From positions 124,001-188,000 of the forward strand of contig NZ_QAOG01000008.1 of assembly GCF_003050705.1 (NCBI RefSeq): a DNA stretch of 64,000 nucleotides, given 5' to 3'. The translations under genes were made by a program, and so were the position numbers. This document shows positions 36,538 through 43,778 of the stretch, in pieces. Within the stretch, counting starts at the first letter, position 1, and the number at the start of each line of letters is the position of its first letter. This DNA comes from Sphingomonas aurantiaca. Lineage in GTDB: Bacteria > Pseudomonadota > Alphaproteobacteria > Sphingomonadales > Sphingomonadaceae. Below the pieces are notes generated by a model. The model saw only the letters and a program-made list of their open reading frames with translations. It searched no databases and was not told where the DNA came from.

Positions 36538-37526
36538 GCGGGTCCGACCATGTAAGCCGGCGCGGTCTCGTCGGCGGCGCGGCGGTCGGCCTCGCGGCCG
36601 CTGCCGTCCCTGCGTTCGGTCAGGGCGCAGCGGCTGTATCCGATACGCCGCTGACCGATCCGACCACGCAATATCCCAAGCCGCCATTCGCACGCCAGTC
36701 GCAGCCGTTTCCGGGGCTTGCGAGCAAGATGACCCCGCGCCCCGATCACGGCGAGACCAGCTACAAGGGCTCGGGCCGGCTCAAGGGACGCAAAGCACTG
36801 ATTACCGGCGGTGATTCCGGCATGGGCCGCGCGGCGGCAATCGCGTTCGCGCGGGAAGGCGCCGATGTCGCGATCGCGTACCTCCCCGCGGAGGAACCCG
36901 ACGCGCGCGAAGTCGTCGCACTGATCCGGCAGGCTGGGCGCAAGGCGGTCGCGATCCCGGGCGATCTGCGCGACCGTGCCTATTGCCTGAGGCTCGTCGA
37001 TACCGCGGTGAAACAGCTCGGCGGCCTCGACATCCTCGTCAACAACGCCAGCCGGCAGCAGCAGAAGCAGTCGTTGCTCGATATCACCGACGAGGATTTC
37101 GACGCGACGATGAAGACCAACCTGTACGGCATGTTCTACGTCACCAAGGCCGCGCTGCCGCATCTGAAACCCGGCTCCGCGATCATTCAGACGACGTCGG
37201 AACAGGCTTATGATCCGTCGAAGGATCTGGTCGACTATGCGATGACCAAGGCGGCGATGATGAACTTCACCAAGTCGCTGGCCAAGCAGCTCGGGCCGAA
37301 GGGTATCCGGGTCAATGGCGTGGCCCCTGGACCGATCTGGACGCCGCTCCAGGTCTCGGGCGGCGCGACGATGGAGAAGCTGCAGCAGTTCGGCGGCAAT
37401 ACTCCGCTCGGCCGCCCCGGGCAGCCGGCCGAACTGGGCTCGATCTACGTCCAGCTCGCCGCGTCGGACGCGAGCTATGCCAACGGCCAGATCTACGGCG
37501 CCGCGGGCGGTAGCGGCCAGCCGTGA
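36534..37526 (+). CDS. Exported SDR-family oxidoreductase with twin-arginine signal
   Basis: A 330-residue SDR related to YhdG/YghA. From the GTG start overlapping the previous stop it reads a twin-arginine leader (SRRGLVGGAAVGLAAAAVPAFG), so it probably leaves the cytoplasm folded with its cofactor. A proline-rich segment (TTQYPKPPFARQSQPFPG) precedes the SDR core, as in the YghA group. The motifs are TGGDSGMGRA, NNAS, TTSEQAYD and YAMTKAA. It is the last gene of the operon and is followed by a strong hairpin. The substrate is unknown. Confidence 0.9.
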   Translation: MSGSDHVSRRGLVGGAAVGLAAAAVPAFGQGAAAVSDTPLTDPTTQYPKPPFARQSQPFPGLASKMTPRPDHGETSYKGSGRLKGRKALITGGDSGMGRAAAIAFAREGADVAIAYLPAEEPDAREVVALIRQAGRKAVAIPGDLRDRAYCLRLVDTAVKQLGGLDILVNNASRQQQKQSLLDITDEDFDATMKTNLYGMFYVTKAALPHLKPGSAIIQTTSEQAYDPSKDLVDYAMTKAAMMNFTKSLAKQLGPKGIRVNGVAPGPIWTPLQVSGGATMEKLQQFGGNTPLGRPGQPAELGSIYVQLAASDASYANGQIYGAAGGSGQP

Positions 37527-37532
37527 CGTTCA

Positions 37533-37560
37533 CGCGTGCGAGCTCCCCGGCTCGCACGCG
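37533..37560. terminator. Bidirectional hairpin between the SDR operon and the beta-lactamase-like gene
   Basis: An 11-bp perfect stem (CGCGTGCGAGC with its complement) closes a 6-nt loop (TCCCCG). It sits 6 nt after the SDR stop and 29 nt from the opposing stop, so it can serve both strands. There is no T tract. Confidence 0.65.
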
Positions 37561-37588
37561 GATCTCCAATCACGACATGATTGTGATG

Positions 37589-38683
37589 TTACCGATCCGC
37601 CGCCGCGACGACGGCTCGCGTGAGGTCGCCCATCAGCCGCATCCGCGCAGGGATAGGCTTGCGCGTGCTGGCGATCATCACGGCAATCGCATAGCGGTGC
37701 CCATCGGGCGCGACGAGCAATCCGACATCGTTATACCCGGTCGACAGGGTGCCGAGCTCCTGCCCCGTCCCCGTCTTGTGCGCGAGCGTCCAGCCCGGCC
37801 GAAGCCCCGATTTGAGGCGGAGCGGGCCGGTCTTGCTCGAATGCATCAACGTCAGCAGCGACGTGGTCGAGCGCGCGCTCAGCAGCTTGCCCTGCGCGAG
37901 CAACGATAGCCCGAGCGTGATGCCATTGCTCGACGCGCCATCGATCGGCGCGGCGAGATAGCGCCGCAAGGCTCTGTCTCGTGCCTCGTAGGTCATCGCG
38001 GCGCGTGCCTGCAGAAACCCCCAGCCGCCGGCCCATTCGGATCGCCATTCGAGGCCTGCGGTGCGGGCTTGCAGGTGGCGCTCGCCGGGGCCGAACGTGA
38101 CGCCCGCGATGCCTTTCGCCGCAAGCATCCGGTTGATCGCAACCGGTCCGCCGACGCGCCAGAGCAGCACGTCGTTGCACGTGTTGTCGCTGCGCGTCAT
38201 CGCACCGCTCAGCAACGCGCCGATGGTCGTCCTGTAGCCGTCGGGCCCGACGAGCGCCCGGATCGGCTGGTGGAAGACGGTGAGATCGGACCGCGTGACG
38301 GTCACCGGATCGGCGAGCGACATCTGGCCGCGATCGACCGCATCCATGACCGCGATCGCGACCCACAGCTTGCTGACGCTTTGCTGCGGACGCGGTGTGT
38401 CGCCTTCCCACGCGACGACCCAGCCCTCGTCGATATCGCGGACGCTGATGCCGACCGCGCCATCGAACCCCGCGCCCAGCGCCTGCACCGCGTTGAGCAG
38501 GTCGGCCGATGGCTGCGATCGCCTCGCGGGAAGCCTCGGCGGCGTGCGCGCGGGCGTGGTCGTTTGCACCGTGATCGGCAGCGCTGCGGGCGACAGTGTC
38601 TCGCGTCCGGCGGGGACGCAGGCCGCGAGACCGGACAGACCGGCAACGATGCCGATGCGACGAAACAGCGATTCAAATGGCAA
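37589..38683 (-). CDS. Class A beta-lactamase-like serine hydrolase, lipoprotein
   Basis: A 364-residue periplasmic lipoprotein. TTG 38683 is chosen because an AAGGGA ribosome site lies 7 nt upstream and the product then starts with a lipoprotein signal (lipobox LAAC, Cys22). Active-site motifs are S102-x-x-K105 (SVSK), S165-D-N167 and K303-T-G305. E201 lies exactly 36 residues after the SDN serine, as in class A enzymes, in the omega-loop-like ERHLQ, where the usual final Asn is Gln. About 34 extra residues follow before KTG. It may hydrolyse beta-lactams, or it may be a related peptidase. Confidence 0.85.
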   Translation of the reverse strand: MPFESLFRRIGIVAGLSGLAACVPAGRETLSPAALPITVQTTTPARTPPRLPARRSQPSADLLNAVQALGAGFDGAVGISVRDIDEGWVVAWEGDTPRPQQSVSKLWVAIAVMDAVDRGQMSLADPVTVTRSDLTVFHQPIRALVGPDGYRTTIGALLSGAMTRSDNTCNDVLLWRVGGPVAINRMLAAKGIAGVTFGPGERHLQARTAGLEWRSEWAGGWGFLQARAAMTYEARDRALRRYLAAPIDGASSNGITLGLSLLAQGKLLSARSTTSLLTLMHSSKTGPLRLKSGLRPGWTLAHKTGTGQELGTLSTGYNDVGLLVAPDGHRYAIAVMIASTRKPIPARMRLMGDLTRAVVAAADR

Positions 38684-38922
38684 CGACACTTCCCTTTTTA
38701 GGTCTTGTAAGCGCCTGACCCCGGAGCGGAACCGGCGCGCAGGGACTTCGCCGTGCGACACACTCCGCTCGGCGCAGCGACGCCGGCAAGCCGCCACCAA
38801 CAAGATTGGCATAGCCCGGATGCAGCGTTGGGTTTAACCGGAGCCATGCGCCCTCCTCGCTCCCCTGCCCTTGCACCGCCGCCGACCACGCGCCGTCGCA
38901 CGGTGGTGCGGACGAAGGTCGC

Positions 38923-40674
38923 GTGACGCTGAACATCGCCGCCATCCGATCGGCGACGTCGTGGTTGCGCCGCCGCCTGCGCGCGAGCGAGGCGGTGCTG
39001 ATCCTGCTGGCGGTGGCGATCGGTGGGGGTGCCGGCCTGCTGAGCGTCGCGCAGGGTGCCATTGCGCGGACGATTCAGCATCTGCTCTTCGGCCTGCCGA
39101 TCGGACAGCGGCTCAGCGCGACGCCCGCGATCCCCGTGCTGGTCCTCGTCGCGCTGCCGGTCGGGGGCCTCGCACTGGTGCTATTCTCCTGGGCGACGAA
39201 GGCGCGGAACCGGCACATGGTCGATGCGGTCGAAGCCAATGCACTGCACGGCGGCCGGATGTCGTGGAGCGACAGCATCGTCATTTCAGGGCAGACGATC
39301 ATCTCGAACGGCTTTGGCGCCTCGGTCGGACTCGAGGCCGCCTATGCCCAGCTCGGCGGGGTCATCGCATCAATCGCGGGCGGGTGGTTCAGGCTGCGGC
39401 GTGGGGACCTGCGGATCCTGGTCGGGGCGGGCACGGGCGCGGCGATCGCAGGCGCGTTCGGCGCGCCGCTGGCGGGGGCATTCTACGCGTTCGAGATCGT
39501 CATCGGCGCCTATACCCCTGCCGCGATCGCCCCCGTCGCCGCGGCGTCGCTGTCGGGCGTGCTCGTCGCGCAGGCGTTCGGCGCGGAGCCCTATCTGGTC
39601 GACGCCATGGTCAGCGAGCAGGTCCAGACTCATCACTACCTCATCTATGCCGGGCTCGGCGCGGTCGCAGCCGGGGTCGGGATTCTGCTGATGCGCGCGG
39701 TCGCGGACGTCGAGGCACTGACCCGCCGCCTGCCGATCCGGACGACATGGCGTCCTGTCGTCGGCGGCGCGCTGCTCGTCCCGCTCGCATGGCTGACGCC
39801 GCAGGTCTTGTCGGCCGGGCACGGCGCGCTCCACCTCGACCTCGCCTTCGCCGTACCGCTGACCTTTCTTGCGGCAATCTTCATCATCAAGTGCGCGGCC
39901 TCAGTCGTCTCGCTCGGCTTCGGCTTTCGCGGCGGGCTGTTCTTCGCCTCGCTGTTCCTCGGCAGCCTGCTCGGACAGCTCTATGCGGGCGGACTGGCGT
40001 GGATCGCAGGGCAACCGCTGGTCGATCCCCAGAACGCCGCGCTGGTCGGCATGGCGGCGCTCGCGGTCGCGGTCGTCGGCGGTCCCATGACGATGGCGAT
40101 GCTGGTGCTCGAGGCGACGCATGATTTCTCGCTCGCGGGGGCGACGATCGCTGCGGCGCTGGTCTCCTCGACGATCGTTCGCGAAACGTTCGGCTATTCC
40201 TTCTCGACCTGGCGGCTCCATTTGCGTGGCGAGACGATCAAGAGCGCGCGGGACATTGGCTGGGTCCGCACGCTGACCGCGGGGCAGATGATGCGCCGGG
40301 TCGAGCGCGCGACGCCCGCAGCCATCAGCGTGACCGAGTTTCGGCGGCTGTTCCCGCTAGGGTCGACGAGCCGGATCGTGCTGGTCGACGGCGCGGAGCA
40401 TTATGCCGGCATCGTGCAGACCGCGAGCGCGTTTGCCGAGGCGGTGGTCGCGAGCGAACCGATCGGGACGCTTGCGATCAACCGGCAGGAGACACTCGCC
40501 CCCGACGCCGACATCACGACCGTCATGGCCGCGTTCGACGCGGCCGGTGCCGACGAGATGGCCGTCGTGACGGGGGACGGAACCGTGCTCGGCGTGTTGT
40601 CGGAATCCTACGTCCGACGCCGCTACGCCGATGAACTGGACAAGGCCCAACGGGAATTGTTCGGCGAGGCGTGA
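38923..40674 (+). CDS. ClC-family chloride channel/transporter
   Basis: A 583-residue inner-membrane protein from a GTG start with a GAAGG ribosome site. The ClC fold is seen in about ten membrane segments. The gating-glutamate loop, GREGP in well-studied members, reads GLEAA here (SVGLEAAYAQLGG), so the glutamate is kept while neighbours differ. The GSGIP anion-selectivity motif is not recognisable in the expected place (ARNRHMVDAVEANAL). GAPLAGAFYAFE and GFGFRGGLFFASLFLG match other ClC helices. The last 140 residues form a degenerate CBS-like regulatory region (SRIVLVDGAEHYAGIV, DEMAVVTGDGTVLGVLSE). Confidence 0.88.
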   Translation: MTLNIAAIRSATSWLRRRLRASEAVLILLAVAIGGGAGLLSVAQGAIARTIQHLLFGLPIGQRLSATPAIPVLVLVALPVGGLALVLFSWATKARNRHMVDAVEANALHGGRMSWSDSIVISGQTIISNGFGASVGLEAAYAQLGGVIASIAGGWFRLRRGDLRILVGAGTGAAIAGAFGAPLAGAFYAFEIVIGAYTPAAIAPVAAASLSGVLVAQAFGAEPYLVDAMVSEQVQTHHYLIYAGLGAVAAGVGILLMRAVADVEALTRRLPIRTTWRPVVGGALLVPLAWLTPQVLSAGHGALHLDLAFAVPLTFLAAIFIIKCAASVVSLGFGFRGGLFFASLFLGSLLGQLYAGGLAWIAGQPLVDPQNAALVGMAALAVAVVGGPMTMAMLVLEATHDFSLAGATIAAALVSSTIVRETFGYSFSTWRLHLRGETIKSARDIGWVRTLTAGQMMRRVERATPAAISVTEFRRLFPLGSTSRIVLVDGAEHYAGIVQTASAFAEAVVASEPIGTLAINRQETLAPDADITTVMAAFDAAGADEMAVVTGDGTVLGVLSESYVRRRYADELDKAQRELFGEA

Positions 40675-40699
40675 AGTCCCTCTACAAAATGCACACCGG

Positions 40700-41443
40700 T
40701 CAGAACGACAGCTGCACATGCCCTATGAGCCGGTCCGCCGCATTGCGCCGATCCGCAAACCGGCTGGCTTCACCGGAGCGCGAGACATCGGTGCCGATAT
40801 AGTCGACGCCGACCGTCAATCGGTCACGACGATGTTCGAGCCCTAGCCGCCAGTTGGTGTAATCGCCGCCCGGTCGGAGGCGCTCGGCATGATTGGGATT
40901 GCGGACACTGCCGGACGAATGCCCGACCTCGGCGAGGACGGTGAACGGCGTCCCCGGGATACCCGCATTGGCGTTGGCATAGGCATAGACGTTGCTGCCG
41001 CCGATCGCGCGCTGCGACGGCGCGCCGATGGCACCCAGCGTCACTTAGAGCGGGCCATAGCCGTAACTCGCCGACAGGCCGCCCTCGACATAATCCATCC
41101 GCCCGCGCGCACCGGCGAACGCATGCCCGATGGCATCCGCGCGTAGCCGGATCGCACCGAGATCCCATCCCGTGCCGATGCCGAGGTCGACGACCGCATC
41201 GGCGCCACCATGCCGCGCGCTGCCGCGCGTCGTCACCGCGCGGGCCGAGGCGTCCAGCCGCCCCAGCGACACACGAACGTCACCCGCCAAGGCGGCGCGT
41301 CCCCCACTCCAGCTGAGCCCGCGCCGTTCCTCGTCCGTCATGCCCTCGACAGTGGCCGACCGGGCGGTCTGTGCAAACGCGGGCGCCACAAGTCCGCAGG
41401 TCGCCAAACCCAGCACGCCTGCGCGCTTCAATGCCCGGATCAT
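40700..41443 (-). pseudogene. TorF-family putative porin, interrupted by an in-frame stop
   Basis: The frame from ATG 41443 begins with a signal peptide (MIRALKRAGVLGLATCGLVAPAFAQ) and continues as a TorF-type outer-membrane beta barrel. A TAA at 41045-41047 follows GLSASYGYGPL. The same frame resumes with the next codon, a GTG (VTLGAIGAPSQ), and runs another 114 residues to a typical barrel end (GHVQLSF). Both halves together make one complete protein of about 247 residues, and no frameshift is needed. A single substitution in a Tyr codon would explain it. The gene starts within the stop of the upstream small gene. Confidence 0.72.
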
Positions 41444-41889
41444 CCGGCGCGCTGCGGGCCGTGGATCCGGTCCAGCTCGGCACGCAGCATCGCCTCGTCC
41501 TGCCCGGCGACGACCACCAGATGATCCCGGATGGCGACTGTCTTGCCCGCGACTTCCTTGGCGATCGCGCGGTGGCTCGTCGCGCACCAGCCAGGCCGTG
41601 TGCCCGAGACCAGCGGTTCGCTGTCGATCGTACGGACCAGCGTCGTGCCCGACGAGGCGACGGCATGGCGCGCGACCGTCATCGTCGCCGCCCAGTCGCA
41701 ACGCAGCGACGACGCCCTTCCCCCAGGCGCAACCGCGCCGACCTGTTTGTGCGTGATCGCGACATCGCCGCGATACTGGACCGCGACCGGACCGCTATGA
41801 TGATCCACCTGGTTCTGATGATCCACTGTCAGCCCGAGTGCGGTGCCCGTGGCGGCGAGCGCCAATCCGGCGAGTAGATAATAGGCCAT
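41440..41889 (-). CDS. Exported hypothetical protein upstream of the porin
   Basis: A 149-residue protein from ATG 41889, which has a strong AAGGAG ribosome site. An N-terminal hydrophobic segment (MAYYLLAGLALAATGTALGLTV) is a signal or anchor. The rest is soluble, with two cysteines (SLRCDW and GWCATS) that could pair in the periplasm and a helical C-terminus (GQDEAMLRAELDRI). Its stop overlaps the porin start, so the two are translationally coupled. I do not recognise a family. Confidence 0.7.
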   Translation of the reverse strand: MAYYLLAGLALAATGTALGLTVDHQNQVDHHSGPVAVQYRGDVAITHKQVGAVAPGGRASSLRCDWAATMTVARHAVASSGTTLVRTIDSEPLVSGTRPGWCATSHRAIAKEVAGKTVAIRDHLVVVAGQDEAMLRAELDRIHGPQRAG

Positions 41890-41983
41890 GTTCGCTCTCC
41901 TTCTTTTGCCGTTCCGGTCCATCGTGACCGGTAACGCTCATCTGTGTGGACGATGGTCGATGCCGACCTGTCGACCCGTCGCG

Positions 41984-42157
41984 TCAGCAGACCTGCTGGC
42001 GCAGGGCGCGTGCGTGCAGCTGATCCTTCACGCTCAGACGCAACCGTTTGAGCCGCAGGAGGCGCAGCGTATCGGGCATGCGCACTTTCATCTCGGCCCG
42101 GATCTGGTCGTCCAGCCGCTTGTGCAACTGTGTCAGTTTGTACGAGAAAATGGTCAT
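41984..42157 (-). CDS. Small YdcH/DUF465-like protein
   Basis: A 57-residue basic, helical protein starting MTIFSYKLTQLHKRLDDQIRAE. The pattern, a coiled-coil helix with HKRLDDQIRAEMK followed by a second helix of LRLLRLKRLRLSVKDQL, matches the short DUF465 (YdcH) proteins common in alphaproteobacteria, whose function is not established. A GGAGCG sequence precedes the ATG. It is 95 bp upstream of the exported hypothetical gene on the same strand and may share its promoter. Confidence 0.68.
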   Translation of the reverse strand: MTIFSYKLTQLHKRLDDQIRAEMKVRMPDTLRLLRLKRLRLSVKDQLHARALRQQVC

Positions 42158-42563
42158 AGCCGCGCTCCGATCGACGATTGGAAGATCGGATCAGCCGCGA
42201 TGACAAGAGGCAATCAGGCCAGGCCTTACCACCGGGCTCACCCGATGCGGTCCGACATCACGCTCGTCCCAAGACGAACGCCAGAGGGGCCCGGCCCGCA
42301 GTATCAACCTAATGCTTCATCAGTGGAGATCAAGTCCGGCGGCGCAAATCCGTCCGATGTTGACAACACGCGGCGGTTCCCCGATTGTATTCGCATGTAC
42401 GCTCCCGCGACACATAAGCGTTTTATCGACCACGCCGGCCAACTCGCCGCACGGGGTTAGCCCGAGCTCGCGGCCAATAGCCGTTTGAGTTCGGGCATTA
42501 TTCGATCTGACCTTTGTGATGTGCTCTGCACACCCATGTTCTCGAGTAAGCGGAAACCCTGTC
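42158..42563. other. 406-bp intergenic region; one strong hairpin, no gene
   Basis: No frame here has a plausible ribosome site and protein. At 42460-42496 GCCCGAGCTC pairs with GAGTTCGGGC (one G-U pair), with an inner CGGC/GCCG stem, followed by ATTATT. It could end a small RNA transcribed through 42160-42460, or be a processing hairpin. The remainder shows nothing I can name. Confidence 0.4.
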
Positions 42564-42848
42564 GTGGCAGACCCTATCTCCAAATTCGACGCGCATGCTT
42601 CAGCCGACACCGGACAGCAGGCCAAGCCCGCTCCGGCCATACCAGTCTCGGGATCCAGGCCGGGCCACGCGTTTCCCGGGAAATTCGATCAGCCGATCGT
42701 CCAGCACTATTCGAAGGCCGATGCCCATGACGGGCATGACGTAACGCCGAATTGGCTCAACCGGCTGATGGAGCTCAATCTTTTCTTCCTGATCCTGTTG
42801 GTTGGCGTGCCAGTACTTGTGTACTGCATCCTAGCATCGGGCATGTGA
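42564..42848 (+). CDS. Small membrane-anchored hypothetical protein
   Basis: About 94 residues from GTG 42564; an in-frame ATG at 42519 would lengthen it by 15. The N-terminal two thirds are polar with several His/Asp pairs (FDAHASAD, YSKADAHDGHD). The C-terminus is a single membrane helix (LMELNLFFLILLVGVPVLVYCILASGM), giving a tail-anchored layout. It ends 40 bp before the tandem FNR-type boxes of ompW. I do not recognise a family. Coding is supported by the hydrophobic helix and the consistent frame, but the start is weak. Confidence 0.5.
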   Translation: MADPISKFDAHASADTGQQAKPAPAIPVSGSRPGHAFPGKFDQPIVQHYSKADAHDGHDVTPNWLNRLMELNLFFLILLVGVPVLVYCILASGM

Positions 42849-42887
42849 CGGCGTTCTAGCCCTGCGGTTGCGAACCACGCGCCGTCT

Positions 42888-42901
42888 TTGACCGCGGTCA
42901 A
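42888..42901. promoter_or_regulatory. FNR-type box 1 upstream of ompW
   Basis: TTGACCGCGGTCAA is a perfect 14-bp palindrome of the form TTGAC-N4-GTCAA, close to the FNR/FixK consensus TTGAT-N4-ATCAA. It is repeated exactly in the cydD-cydA intergenic region. It lies 22 bp, two helical turns, upstream of a second copy. Confidence 0.75.
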
Positions 42902-42909
42902 CCCGATCC

Positions 42910-42923
42910 TTGTCCGCGGTCAA
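42910..42923. promoter_or_regulatory. FNR-type box 2 upstream of ompW
   Basis: TTGTCCGCGGTCAA differs from box 1 at one base. GCGCCTAG follows at 42941-42948, with its TAG starting 29.5 bp from the box centre, which fits a -10 element if the box is centred at -41.5. The start codon is 57 bp after the box. Confidence 0.72.
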
Positions 42924-42979
42924 CGCCACTGCCGCCCCCTGCGCCTAGCCCGATGGCCTTGGATTGCAGGAGCCGGACC

Positions 42980-43678
42980 ATGACATCGTCGAACACTAGC
43001 CTAGCCATCGTTGCGGCGCTTGCCGGGATGGCCATGGCCACCCCCGCGCTGGCGCGAGCCGACGCGGCCCCGCGCCAGGGCATCGCCGCCGGCGACGTGC
43101 TGCTGCGCGTCCGGACCATCCTGGTCGCGCCGAACGAGAAATCCGGCAGCGTCCTGCCCGCGTTTCCCGGCGAGCGTGTCCGCGTGAACAACAGCGTCAT
43201 GCCCGAGGTCGACGTCACCTATATGGCGACCAATAACATCGGCTTCGAGCTGATCGCCGCGACCACCAAGCATCACGCCGACGGCCGCACCGGCACGACC
43301 GGATCGATCGGCAAGCTCGCCTCGACCTGGGTCCTGCCGCCGACGCTGACCGCGCAATATCATCTGAACCCGACGGGCAAGGTCCGCCCCTATATCGGCG
43401 CGGGCGTAAACTACACGATCTTCTGGAACGAGAGGGCGTCCGACGGGCTCGTCAAGGCCGTCGGCGCGACCGACGTCCACATGAAGGACAGCCTTGGCTG
43501 GGCGGCGCAGGCCTCCGTCGACATCGACATCACGCCAAAGGTCTTCCTCAACCTCGACGTCAAATATATCGACATCGACACGACCGCGCGCCTGCGGACG
43601 ACCGCGGCGGGCACGCAGCACGTCGCGATCAGCCTCGATCCGCTGGTGCTGGGCGTTGGGCTCGGCATCCGGCTGTAA
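42980..43678 (+). CDS. ompW: OmpW-family outer-membrane protein
   Basis: A 232-residue eight-stranded outer-membrane barrel with a signal peptide (SLAIVAALAGMAMATPALARA). The family features are the periplasmic-turn segment GDVLLRVRTILVAPNE, NNIGFELIAATTKHH, LPPTLTAQYHLNPTGKVRPYIGAGVNYT and the C-terminal LGVGLGIRL. The AGGAG ribosome site is 7 nt before ATG 42980. OmpW proteins form hydrophobic channels and are often induced under oxygen limitation, in line with the two FNR-type boxes directly upstream. It is convergent with cydC. Confidence 0.94.
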   Translation: MTSSNTSLAIVAALAGMAMATPALARADAAPRQGIAAGDVLLRVRTILVAPNEKSGSVLPAFPGERVRVNNSVMPEVDVTYMATNNIGFELIAATTKHHADGRTGTTGSIGKLASTWVLPPTLTAQYHLNPTGKVRPYIGAGVNYTIFWNERASDGLVKAVGATDVHMKDSLGWAAQASVDIDITPKVFLNLDVKYIDIDTTARLRTTAAGTQHVAISLDPLVLGVGLGIRL

Positions 43679-43753
43679 CCGCGGCGAGGGGGAGCGGCCC
43701 TCCTCCCGCCGGACAACCCGGCGGTGGAGAATCCCGCCTCTGGCCGCCCGTCC

Positions 43754-43777
43754 GACCGCCGGCAAACTCCGGCGGTC
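43754..43777. terminator. Hairpin between convergent ompW and cydC
   Basis: GACCGCCGG and CCGGCGGTC form a perfect 9-bp stem around CAAACT. It ends 2 nt before the cydC stop and is 75 nt after ompW, so it can act in both directions. No clear T tract is present. Confidence 0.6.
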
Positions 43778-43778
43778 A

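Noticed and set aside
42320..42640. A 106-codon minus-strand frame between the small genes
   Set aside because: It has no recognisable features and overlaps the better-supported tail-anchored protein on the other strand.
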